This document shows positions 54,810 to 63,548 of a stretch of 64,000 nucleotides of DNA, in pieces (position 1 is the stretch's first letter; each line of letters starts with the position of its first letter). The notes beneath the pieces were generated by a model. That model searched no databases. It was not told the DNA's origin and saw only the letters and a program-made list of their open reading frames with translations. The position numbers and the translations under genes were made by a program. The DNA is from Candidatus Heimdallarchaeota archaeon (GTDB taxonomy: Archaea; Asgardarchaeota; Heimdallarchaeia; Heimdallarchaeales; Kariarchaeaceae). The stretch spans positions 310,001 to 374,000 of the forward strand of contig JADCLS010000003.1 of NCBI GenBank assembly GCA_026702845.1, in the 5' to 3' direction.

Positions 54810-56590
54810 GGATTTTTGAAAAACTATACTATTGATCCTATTATGTATTTATACATATAATTATATGTATTGAATGTAAATTACTATTAACACAAAAATA
54901 TACTTTTATTTATTTATACATTTAACTTAATTACCTATATATTTGTACATACACAATAACAAACGTTGTATATAATGAAAACATATGTATGTACTACTTT
55001 TTGTTCATATGAAAGAAAGAATATTATTTAAATTATAAGTTTATTGTAGTCAATTCTAAAAATTATCTATCTTTTAACGCAATAAATATTTAATTCAGTA
55101 TCCTCATTTCTTTATATAAATTGTTGATTTATTATATTATTCAATAGTATAAATTAATATTTAATTTCATAGCGCCTTAGACAACTCTAATATTAATTAT
55201 TAGTCTATTCGATATATATGTTCATCTAATTTGCAAATCATTTGTATAGTGAATTATTATATCATATGTTATAAATAAATATGATATATTTGAGGACTAA
55301 TGGGTTTCAAACCCCACATTTTCGATCTTTTTATGGTTAGGACTACCGTTAGTGGTAAGTATTATAAAGTGATCGTTTACAGCTATTGATCAAATATTTA
55401 TTCCTCATTTAGTTTATCAAGATATTTTTTGATATTCAAAATTTGGAATTTTTAGCCTATTTTATGGGATGTAAGTATTAGAATATATTTTTTTTATCTA
55501 TTAATAAATTATTTAAGATAATACATTAAAATTTTAGAAAAATATGTATATAATTTATAATATGAAATTATAAAATTTAATCGATTCAAAGCTGAGAACC
55601 AATGGACTATTTCCTTTTTAATATTCCGAATTTTATGATAATATACATTATATCATGTAGATATTAATTATTGTAAAAAATTTAGATAAATATTTATCAT
55701 AACATGCGAGTTTAAATACATATAACAAAAAATATCTGTTTTTTATATCTTATGCAATATTAATTATTTATTTAAATAATATGATATACTATCTTTCAAT
55801 GATATTATTATAATTATTCTTAACCAAATTTTCTAAATATTTCGTGCATTTGACTATCAAACCTACACATTTCGCACTAGTTTTACGATTTATTTGTTGC
55901 TTTATTTATAATATTTTTTGAGCATTTGACTGATTTTTAACAGACTTTAGAATGAAGGGTTCTGGACCCAGTCTCATCTTTCTCTTTGATTATTAATTGA
56001 ACATAATTGTAAACATTATTATATTTAATCAATTATTTAATATATCTTACTTCGTGGTTCAAGCTGTCTACTTCAGATTGGTTCTTCGATCTTTACTATA
56101 GGAGAATATCTATTTGATTAAACAAAGATTGTTATTAATTAGAAAAATGATTGTGCTATCTATTTTACCCATCCAGGTGGTAATATAAGAGATTTTTTCC
56201 ACTATCTAGAAAATTCATATGCTAGTCTTCATCAATAACTCATTATACTTTTTTCATTAATGGTCATCACTTTGACTTTAGATCTGTTTTATTTCACTAG
56301 TCATCTAAGTAATTAAGTATAACATCATCATTTCTACAAGCTAAAATCAGACAAGTATAATTGCCTAGAATAATTGCCAAGTAAAATTTATTTTTAATTT
56401 TTGAATTGATTTGTATATACTTTACATATGACCTTTTCCAATAATCTGAATATTATCATGTGGAGTGCTTCATTCAATTGCTATACTTTTGATGTATCAA
56501 AACATAATATTCACAAATAATATATCTGGAATAGTCTTCACAAAAATTACAATAGGTAGGTCAATTTCAGCTGTCAAGCTTCATGTAAAA

Positions 56591-56607
56591 TCGTTATCCT
56601 ATAGCGA
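56591..56607. repeat. Palindrome TCGTTA-N5-TAGCGA, copy 3
   Basis: Same 17-bp unit as at 38615 and 40112 with one arm changed by one base, again with AAAA on the left and an AATTTCA sequence on the right. It lies at the right edge of AT-rich island 2. Confidence 0.65.
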
Positions 56608-56707
56608 ATTTCATCATACAATCAAGGCTTTTCTTTGCTATTTAGCTCAACATATTACAGATTAGCGTTTCAACCTATAGAATTGAGGATTTGACGACCC
56701 CTCAGAA

Positions 56708-56998
56708 TCAGTACCTCTCCCACTGAGACACATACACATCCTTCTTCCAATCGCATTTGGTGCAGATCAGCCAGAGACAATAATCGGGAGGGATGGTTTG
56801 CAGTCCACCAACTTCCTTTCCCTCAGTACTCAATTCATTGTCACATTCGGGACAAGTGCACTCATCCAACCTGATGGCTTTCTCACAAGAAGGACAACTT
56901 ATACTCACACGGTCAGCATGATCAAGGGTATCCAGCTCCCAGGGAGTCTTCAGTGTACTGGTAACCTCTAACTCGCTTTGACAGGATGGGCAATACAT
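56708..56998 (-). CDS. Double zinc-ribbon protein
   Basis: 96 residues from the ATG at 56998. Eight cysteines stand in four CxxC pairs: CPSC, CPSC, CPEC and CTKC, enough for two structural zinc ribbons. The spacing (CPSCQ at the N-terminus, CTCPECD in the middle, LICTKCDWKK near the end) suggests interleaved ribbons. There is no span. The most likely role is in nucleic-acid or protein binding, but no family is recognised. Confidence 0.7.
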   Translation of the reverse strand: MYCPSCQSELEVTSTLKTPWELDTLDHADRVSISCPSCEKAIRLDECTCPECDNELSTEGKEVGGLQTIPPDYCLWLICTKCDWKKDVYVSQWERY

Positions 56999-57142
56999 AT
57001 TGTAGAATATCACTGCTAGTGTTTGAACATTACCTCACAGAGATAGATGATTGAGAATTCGATGAGGTATCCATCACTTAGGGATCACAAATTCAGAGCT
57101 CCCACCATATTCTTATAATTTTGCAGTAAATTGGTTTTAATA

Positions 57143-57736
57143 ATGTCAGCTGAGTTGCACAAGGAAATTATTATCCAATTCTATGACTGTCAAAATCAAA
57201 AGGACTGGGAGACATTGGAAACCCTTGTCCATGAGGATTATGATGAGCAATATGCGATTAAAAATGAAGATTTCAAAGAAATAAAAACCTCCGATGCAAT
57301 TTTTTCTGAAAGTGCCTCCTCAAATCCTTTTTTCCAGTTTTTAAAATTACTTGGTTTTTCTGATGAGAAAATAGCTGAAGGAGTTTCATTATGGTCCAGT
57401 ATTTCAGGAAAAGAAAGTTTCATCAAAGAGATGATTTGGTCCTCAGATATCTTTACAGAGACCGAAATAACTCATTTAATTGGAGATGATAATCAGGTTT
57501 GGGTACGGTTCAATGCAATCATCAATGAACCCAAAAAACGTAACATTGTTGTCAGACTAAATGAGATATTCACCTTTAAGGATAGCAAAATAATCCATCA
57601 TCATGGATGGGGACATTACTATGCTGCATTATTACAATATGGAAAAATAGTACTTGCACAGAATGAGGAACTGGAAATGGAGAGGTACCTCAATACTCTG
57701 CAGGAAATGGGTTTGATACCCTCTCGTCACGTGTAA
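57143..57736 (+). CDS. NTF2-like / SnoaL-like protein
   Basis: 197 residues from the ATG at 57143. Helix KEIIIQFYDCQNQKDWETLETLVHEDY and strands VWVRFNAIINEP, RNIVVRLNEIFTF and KIIHHHGWGHYY give the cone-shaped NTF2/SnoaL fold, with an insert of about 60 residues in the middle (SSNPFFQFLKLLG...). The fold serves as a small-molecule isomerase, dehydratase or simple binder. The HHHGWGHY strand could line the pocket. No partner nearby. Confidence 0.7.
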   Translation: MSAELHKEIIIQFYDCQNQKDWETLETLVHEDYDEQYAIKNEDFKEIKTSDAIFSESASSNPFFQFLKLLGFSDEKIAEGVSLWSSISGKESFIKEMIWSSDIFTETEITHLIGDDNQVWVRFNAIINEPKKRNIVVRLNEIFTFKDSKIIHHHGWGHYYAALLQYGKIVLAQNEELEMERYLNTLQEMGLIPSRHV

Positions 57737-57740
57737 TACT

Positions 57741-57968
57741 TCAATCAAGTCTAGGTGGTCCTGCGTTTTTTGGAGATATACTAGGATTTCTTACCTGTCC
57801 AAGAAAATATATCAGCTCAAGCTGATTATCGTAAATCATGTAGATGAAGGGTCGGTTGATTTTCACTTCCATGGGTGGGATATATGGTCCTCCTGCTGCC
57901 ATCATGGCAAAGCTTGCTGCAGCTGCCTCAGTTCCATACTTATCCACCCTGAACACACGAATCAACAT
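57741..57968 (-). pseudogene. Serpin C-terminal remnant
   Basis: 75 codons read VDKYGTEAAAASFAMM, then PPMEVKINRPFIYMIYDNQ and LIYFLGQVRNPS. This is the reactive-centre-loop hinge (GTEAAAA), the strand s1C/s4B segment (NRPFIYMIYD for the usual DHPFLFFIRD) and the closing FxGxVxNP of a serpin. A complete serpin needs about 350 more residues upstream; the next 220 bases contain nothing serpin-like. It is a broken gene or the end of one cut by rearrangement. The loop residues after the hinge (ASFAMMAAGG) would have set protease specificity. Confidence 0.75.
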
Positions 57969-58191
57969 ATGTTACGGGAAACAGCTGATGTTAAAAATCA
58001 TTCTAATAATCTAGCCTAGTATCTATTCAACCAAAAGTCGATCAAATTCGACAGCAATCCAAACTATATGATCACAACCTTTTCAAACTGCATTATAATC
58101 TTTTAATTGTTTCGAAGTAATGAAATAGTCAAATCAATAATTGATCATTGATTGGAATATCTTATAATATTAACATAAATCCAATAGCAAT

Positions 58192-58845
58192 ATGAAAGCG
58201 TACCTGTTGATCTTGCTCTTGATCCCAGTGTTCATTCCCAATGCCATGGCTGGTTCTCTAGGTGGAGAATGCTATCAAACCTACTATAATGATAATGGAT
58301 CCTGTCACTTCTCAGTGAACCTTGATAATAATCAAACATTATGGTGGATAAATATGAATCCAAACCTTGATATGATTTTCTCAACAACCATCTCCTTGGA
58401 TTCGAACTCCACAACTTCTATCAATTACCTGATAGAGCTTGATACTCGACATGAGCTGTTAAGCAGTTCTGCTGAGACACAATACCTAAGAACAAATCTT
58501 TCGATGATGTATGACGATGATGAGATAGCTCTCTATGGGGGATCCCTACAAGCAGGAGAATCGGTGATTGATTCCTGGCTCCAACCCTATGATGGAGGAG
58601 AAATCGGGTTCACCCTTGCCATTATCATATCAATTCCCGAGGATGCTGCAGTATCTGGAACCATTTCCTATCAAATAACTGATGAGGGGACAAGAGATCC
58701 TTTGCTCATCGGATTTATCATTCTTGCCTCCTTCCCGTTTCTCATCATCGTCGTACCGATTGTTCTCATTGTATTCGTTATCATTTTGATAATCATAATC
58801 AGAAAGCTGTTTTTCAAACCCAAACCAAGATATGGGCAAATGTGA
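58192..58845 (+). CDS. Secreted membrane-anchored protein
   Basis: 217 residues. Signal peptide KAYLLILLLIPVFIPNAMA, then a mature part with a Cys pair (GGECYQTYYNDNGSCHFSV), Asn/Ser-rich beta strands, and one long C-terminal span (PLLIGFIILASFPFLIIVVP...) with a basic end (RKLFFKPKPRYGQM). The CxxxxYYxxxGSC loop recalls the YYQCDQGSCFSV in the gene at 60988, so the two are distant paralogues. A TATA-like TTATAATAT lies about 27 nt before the ATG. Function unknown. Confidence 0.78.
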   Translation: MKAYLLILLLIPVFIPNAMAGSLGGECYQTYYNDNGSCHFSVNLDNNQTLWWINMNPNLDMIFSTTISLDSNSTTSINYLIELDTRHELLSSSAETQYLRTNLSMMYDDDEIALYGGSLQAGESVIDSWLQPYDGGEIGFTLAIIISIPEDAAVSGTISYQITDEGTRDPLLIGFIILASFPFLIIVVPIVLIVFVIILIIIIRKLFFKPKPRYGQM

Positions 58846-58847
58846 GA

Positions 58848-60116
58848 TTATTTGAGTATGGTGAAATGTTCAAAAGAGGAGAATGGGAAATTCACTTTTC
58901 TTTCAGGATGTTTAGTAGGATCAAATTTCATTGTGGGAAATCTCTTGATCATCTCAGAAAAAGCAATCTCACCCTCAGCTCTTGCTAGTGGTGCTCCTAG
59001 GCAGAAATGGATACCCTTTCCAAAAGCTAGATGTTTTCTGGCATTTGGCCTGTTTATATCAAATGAATTGGGATTATCAAACATCTCAGCATCGCGATTG
59101 GCTGCAAACATTGAAACTTCTACCACATCATCCTTCTTCAGCTGAGCTCCATAAAACTCCATATCCTCAGTTGCCTTTCTTGTTGTCAAAGTCAGTGGTG
59201 GATCATAACGTAATGATTCCTCCAACGTATTATCCACTAGGCTAGGCTCTCGTTTGAGCAAGTCAAACTGATTTGGATTATTAAGCAATGCATAAGTTGT
59301 ATTGGCAATCAGATTGACCGTGGTCTCATGTCCTGCGATTAGAAGCAAAATGAGATTGGATATGATTTCCTGTTCAGTAATTGTTTCTTCATCTTCATCC
59401 TTGGCATTTAACAGGTTGGAGATCACATCATCTCCACGATTAGAATCTCTGAAATCAACCTCTTCTTGCAATATTTGCACGGTACCCTCAATCGCAACCT
59501 TAGCTTTCTTTCTCACATCACTATTGATTGCCTCAGCAGTGAATCCATTGATGATATCCTTGCTCCAGTGTTTGAATTCCAATGAGTTATCTTCAGATAA
59601 TCCAAGAACTTCTGCAATCATGGCAATCGGCAGTGGATATGCAAATGAATCAATTAAGTCAAATTTCGGCTTATCCTCAAGCTGATCCAACAACTCTTTG
59701 GTTATCTTGGTGATACTTGGACGCATTGCCTTGATGGCTTTGGGAGTAAATGCTTTTTGTGCCAATTTTCTAATACGGGTGTGATCAGGTGGATTGGAAA
59801 ATATAATCCAATCTCTTGTCAATGTGGTCTGCACTTGTTTGTTGATGATGTAGCTAAGTGGAGGTTTGATAATTGCCTTAAGAATCGGATTCATATTTCC
59901 CAGTATCATCTGAGGTGCCATTTCACTAGGATGGACAGCACGGAATCTATGATCACTGAATACATCTTTGACCGCATTATAACTAGTGGCAAGCCAAGCA
60001 TCCTTTATCCTAACAACCTCTCCATGCTCCCTCTGTTGCTTGTACAATTCATAAGGGTACATCTGTGTATAATTAATCTTGTCCATAAGATTGATTTCTT
60101 GGTGTTTGGAACTCAT
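58848..60116 (-). CDS. Cytochrome P450
   Basis: 422 residues, soluble bacterial-type P450. The I-helix motif LIAGHETTVNLI (oxygen activation), the ExxR of the K helix in TLEESLRYDPPL and the haem loop FGKGIHFCLGAPLAR (Cys ligand near residue 372) are all intact. RDWIIFSNPPDHTRIRKLAQKAF is the C-helix region. The protein should be a haem monooxygenase needing a ferredoxin and reductase, not found here. Its pattern is closest to bacterial CYP107-like hydroxylases of polyketides, fatty acids or terpenoids. The PNPOx-like flavoprotein on the same strand 60 bp upstream may be linked. Confidence 0.92.
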   Translation of the reverse strand: MSSKHQEINLMDKINYTQMYPYELYKQQREHGEVVRIKDAWLATSYNAVKDVFSDHRFRAVHPSEMAPQMILGNMNPILKAIIKPPLSYIINKQVQTTLTRDWIIFSNPPDHTRIRKLAQKAFTPKAIKAMRPSITKITKELLDQLEDKPKFDLIDSFAYPLPIAMIAEVLGLSEDNSLEFKHWSKDIINGFTAEAINSDVRKKAKVAIEGTVQILQEEVDFRDSNRGDDVISNLLNAKDEDEETITEQEIISNLILLLIAGHETTVNLIANTTYALLNNPNQFDLLKREPSLVDNTLEESLRYDPPLTLTTRKATEDMEFYGAQLKKDDVVEVSMFAANRDAEMFDNPNSFDINRPNARKHLAFGKGIHFCLGAPLARAEGEIAFSEMIKRFPTMKFDPTKHPERKVNFPFSSFEHFTILK

Positions 60117-60173
60117 ATCATTCCATTATAATATAATGCTTATAAAAATGAAGGTAAGAAAAATTATGTCAAC

Positions 60174-60677
60174 TTAGGAAGGGCAACTCCGCTGAATGGC
60201 TCGAGGATTACTATCCTGCATTCGCTTTTGAAAATTCCAATCAAAGACCTTTTGAGGTTTAATAACTATTTGAATCTCCTGTTTAGGACGACTCGTAAGA
60301 AAACGGTATAATTGGGAGTTTTGGTTGGTAAAATACTTCATGTAGAGTTGTTTCATCAGCTGTAGTTCATGATCAGGATGTAATGTAACAGTTCCATATC
60401 CGCGAATGCCACAGTATGGTGGAAGCTCAGAGGCTATCTCAAAACCTACTTTGGGATTAGTTCGTAGATAACTGATCAACTTGGATCCCTCCGAGCTGGC
60501 ACAGATCAGGGTATCATCTCGGGGTTCATAGATGAACCAGAGGGAGAGAACTATAGGATATCCTGAGGGGAGAAGGCAGCTCAATCGTATGGGAATATTA
60601 ATCTCCTTGAGGAAATCTTTCATGGATGGCGTGAACATAGGTTGATTCAGGATGGAATGCATAAATCCATTCTGCAT
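60174..60677 (-). CDS. PNPOx-like FMN-binding protein
   Basis: 167 residues from the ATG at 60677. The split-barrel fold of pyridoxamine-phosphate-oxidase-like proteins is seen in FLKEINIPIRLSCLLPSGYP, IVLSLWFIYEPRDDTLICAS, SKLISYLRTNPKVGFEIASE and IRGYGTVTLHPD. Members bind FMN or F420 and serve as reductases or oxidases of small molecules; archaeal and actinobacterial members often use F420. The gene precedes the P450 on the same strand, so it might supply or modify electrons or substrate, though this is only positional. Confidence 0.75.
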   Translation of the reverse strand: MQNGFMHSILNQPMFTPSMKDFLKEINIPIRLSCLLPSGYPIVLSLWFIYEPRDDTLICASSEGSKLISYLRTNPKVGFEIASELPPYCGIRGYGTVTLHPDHELQLMKQLYMKYFTNQNSQLYRFLTSRPKQEIQIVIKPQKVFDWNFQKRMQDSNPRAIQRSCPS

Positions 60678-60987
60678 TAACAGTGAACTATAGATCAATA
60701 CTAATTACTCATATTCTCCTTCCATCTTTGCTTTGATGCATTCAGATTGCTCCTCCCATACACTCTTTCAGGTTCTATTGTGTAAATCAACATCTGATCT
60801 GCATAGATACTTTGGCAACTTCCCCTAAGAATACATAACCAGGGATTTTTCAGTATTATTCGTGCAGATATTGCTATATTGCTTGGCCAACATCAATGAT
60901 GAGCATTGATCTGCATACACTTTCAAAACTTTCACCGATATCTCCATCCCTGTAAACCTATTAATACGAGAGATTGCCAAAGGCATT

Positions 60988-61581
60988 ATGCGTTATTCAG
61001 TATTCCTTCTCCTCTTACTCCTCCCTCTAAGCAGTGCAATTGATGAGTACAGGCCACAATGGTATGATGATGAGAGTGATGGTGGGTTTTCTTCCGTATC
61101 TGCAGTAGTGGTGTTGGAAACACATGAGCTCAATATCACCATTTTTTGGGATCAGCCCATGAACTATACTGATGTCTACCGTATGCTAATTGATTTCACC
61201 TACACCAAATACTATCAATGTGATCAGGGTAGCTGCTTCTCGGTCATTAATCTAGAGTATAATCATGAATTGGAGCATTTTGATATTGATCAGTATTCCA
61301 ATGCTTTTGATAATGAATCTTCTGTATACTCCTCAGCCATCAGTAAAGATCCCTATTCCATGACATTTCATACAAGCATCCTCCCTGAGATGACTGACAT
61401 CTTTGTCACTACTCTTGAAGATGGGTATGAAGTATCCATCAATGTGGACTGTTCCATGAATTATGGTGATTCATTTGTGGATAGTTACTCCTTAGAGTTA
61501 AATACTGATCTCACTTCAGCTCCATTTTCTCCCTACTGGTTTCTACCTCTCATCATTCTACCCTTACTGAAAAAACAGTGA
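60988..61581 (+). CDS. Small secreted protein with C-terminal anchor
   Basis: 197 residues: signal peptide RYSVFLLLLLLPLSSA, a beta-rich mature part with Cys pair (YYQCDQGSCFSV) like the gene at 58192, many acidic residues, and a tail FSPYWFLPLIILPLLKKQ that matches the short hydrophobic-basic anchors of other surface proteins here. No recognised domain. It is isolated from its neighbours. Confidence 0.78.
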   Translation: MRYSVFLLLLLLPLSSAIDEYRPQWYDDESDGGFSSVSAVVVLETHELNITIFWDQPMNYTDVYRMLIDFTYTKYYQCDQGSCFSVINLEYNHELEHFDIDQYSNAFDNESSVYSSAISKDPYSMTFHTSILPEMTDIFVTTLEDGYEVSINVDCSMNYGDSFVDSYSLELNTDLTSAPFSPYWFLPLIILPLLKKQ

Positions 61582-61642
61582 AGTGATTATAGTTCTCTAC
61601 CTAATAATAATGTATGTATTCTGAATATGTGACATTAGGTCT

Positions 61643-63496
61643 TCAATTGATGGTATGAGAAATTAATACTGTACCTTGATCATCACCAGCAATGAGGGTA
61701 GACCTGATACTGATCTGTGTGCCTGAAACATCCACCTGAAACAGAGTTTGATCATCAGTGTAGTAGCCACCGGTGTATACCTGCACGAAATCAAAGGGAT
61801 TGAGCTCACTTCCTGGCTCAAATAATATATTTCCATGCATATGCCCAGAGATGATCAGATCTGCACCGGTATCATTGAGGAGAGTGGCCCATTGCTGCAA
61901 GTACTCTCTGCCAAAGGTGAACTCATCCTCAAAGAGAAAACCATTGAGAGGGATATGTGCTAATACTACCCGGAATGTTGCCTGTTGATAGGCATCAGTC
62001 AGTACCTCAGCCTGCAGCCACTGATATTGCTCATCGTAGAACTGTGTGAAATTCACCAGACCTGAATACTCCACATCATCATCTTCCTTATCTTCACCAG
62101 TATCCAGAACAGTGAAGTGTACAGGGCCATGATCAAAGGAATAATAGGGCATACCTGTGGGAGTATCCACATAATTCCAGAAATCCCTGGCTAATGGGCC
62201 ACGGGTCTCATGATTACCTCTTGCCAGGACAAAAGGGATTTCTCCCTGCAGTGCTGATGCTACAGGATCAATAAACTGCTCCAGCAGCTGATCCTTGCTA
62301 TCAACATGGTTGAGATGATCACCATTCATCACCACAAAATCCGGTGTAGTGGTTGCATAGTCCATTGTCATCTGATAGATCTCCTCCTGCTCATGAATAT
62401 CCGAGAAGACAAAGAATGAATAAGCATCCTTGGTTGTATCAAGTGTATTGAAGCTTTTCAACTCTGATTCAATAGTACTACCAAAATCCGCACTGTTGGG
62501 GTCAACGGACTTCACTTCCTTAGATATCACCTTGTAGTGATAGGTAGTTCCGGGTTGTAATCCCTGTATCATCACCTTATGAACCTGTGTTACTGGTAGC
62601 AGTCCCAGCACTGAGCTGGCATAAGCAGTCATTCCAAGAGCAGTCGTCTCACCATACTCCACCCAACTCACAGCATCAGTTGAGGTCACCCACATGATAC
62701 TCATTCTATCCTCACCTGGGCTCTGCAGATAGGGAACAGTCTCAAATCTGAAGCCACTGGAGTTGGTGATCATCAGCAGGGAACTGATAAGGAGTAGGAT
62801 CAACAGAACATTAGCCATGATGAGTGATCGAGTAGATACCCTTGGCTGCCTGGTGGCAATAGGTTGAAGTAAGAGAAATCCAGTCACACTAAGCACCAAC
62901 AATATCCAGGGGAACACATCTCGAAGGGTATAGAGAATTATGTCTCTTTCGTTACCCATCTCATCCAGTAACACATAGATCAGGGCAGAATATATTGTCA
63001 TGGGCAATATGTTCCTTAAAATCCCTTTCAAAGTGGCACTCAATGTGGTTGTGTTGAAGAGCTTAATTTCTTCTCTGAAGGATTGAATCTGAAATATGAG
63101 TTCAGTAGCTGCTAATAATACAATGATTACTAGCCATGGAAAGTTGAGGCCTAATATATCTGATAGGAAATAGTTGATATCTGCCCAGATGGTTTTCACT
63201 AGCAATACCAAGGAGAAGAAAATCAGATGGGTGACAAGATGTAGTGAGGATAGTAGAATTTTCCCCATCCCCTGTTGCTTGAGAAATTCTTGCAGTTGCA
63301 TCTGTTCCATCAACATCAAATTTGTTTCATAATCATTGTGGAGTGCACTAGTGAGAAGTGTAATGTCCAACACCATTACTCTAGCATCAAATGAAGAATG
63401 CTGCTTTTCTGAGATATCATTCTCATCTAACGATTTTGATGCATAAAGTAGGGTTTGAACTAGAAAATCACAACTTGTAATTTTACTTTTACTCAA
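61643..63496 (-). CDS. Membrane metallophosphoesterase with purple-acid-phosphatase-like domain
   Basis: 617 residues. The first 240 carry about six membrane spans. A fibronectin-like strand region follows (RMSIMWVTSTDAVSWVEYGE, LQPGTTYHYKVIS), as in purple acid phosphatases, then the calcineurin-type phosphoesterase: SDIHEQEE, NGDHLNHVD, ARGNHETRG, AHIPLNG and SGHMHGN give all metal ligands. The catalytic part should be outside or in a membrane-bound compartment. The start is a TTG at 63496; ATG 63376 is an alternative. Likely substrates are phosphomonoesters or nucleotides. Confidence 0.87.
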   Translation of the reverse strand: MSKSKITSCDFLVQTLLYASKSLDENDISEKQHSSFDARVMVLDITLLTSALHNDYETNLMLMEQMQLQEFLKQQGMGKILLSSLHLVTHLIFFSLVLLVKTIWADINYFLSDILGLNFPWLVIIVLLAATELIFQIQSFREEIKLFNTTTLSATLKGILRNILPMTIYSALIYVLLDEMGNERDIILYTLRDVFPWILLVLSVTGFLLLQPIATRQPRVSTRSLIMANVLLILLLISSLLMITNSSGFRFETVPYLQSPGEDRMSIMWVTSTDAVSWVEYGETTALGMTAYASSVLGLLPVTQVHKVMIQGLQPGTTYHYKVISKEVKSVDPNSADFGSTIESELKSFNTLDTTKDAYSFFVFSDIHEQEEIYQMTMDYATTTPDFVVMNGDHLNHVDSKDQLLEQFIDPVASALQGEIPFVLARGNHETRGPLARDFWNYVDTPTGMPYYSFDHGPVHFTVLDTGEDKEDDDVEYSGLVNFTQFYDEQYQWLQAEVLTDAYQQATFRVVLAHIPLNGFLFEDEFTFGREYLQQWATLLNDTGADLIISGHMHGNILFEPGSELNPFDFVQVYTGGYYTDDQTLFQVDVSGTQISIRSTLIAGDDQGTVLISHTIN

Positions 63497-63548
63497 TATC
63501 GTTTCTATCAGGCAAATAGGTTATCTATTATACTTGGGACAATCAAAT

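Larger units (their letters stand above)
54522..56707. other. Gene-poor AT-rich island 2
   Basis: No intact gene is well supported in these 2.2 kb. The first 300 bases include a doubtful 71-codon frame (54594-54809). From 54830 to about 56680 the DNA is very AT-rich, with a palindrome at 56591, a worn copy near 55066, an ACATATGT element at 54981, a short hairpin GGGTTT-C-AAACCC at 55302-55314, and a block starting GGTTAGGACT at 55335 that matches island 1 at 39174. Confidence 0.7.

Noticed and set aside
55302..55314. GGGTTT-C-AAACCC hairpin read as a tRNA T arm
   Set aside because: No acceptor, anticodon or D arm can be placed around it; it is a short isolated hairpin.
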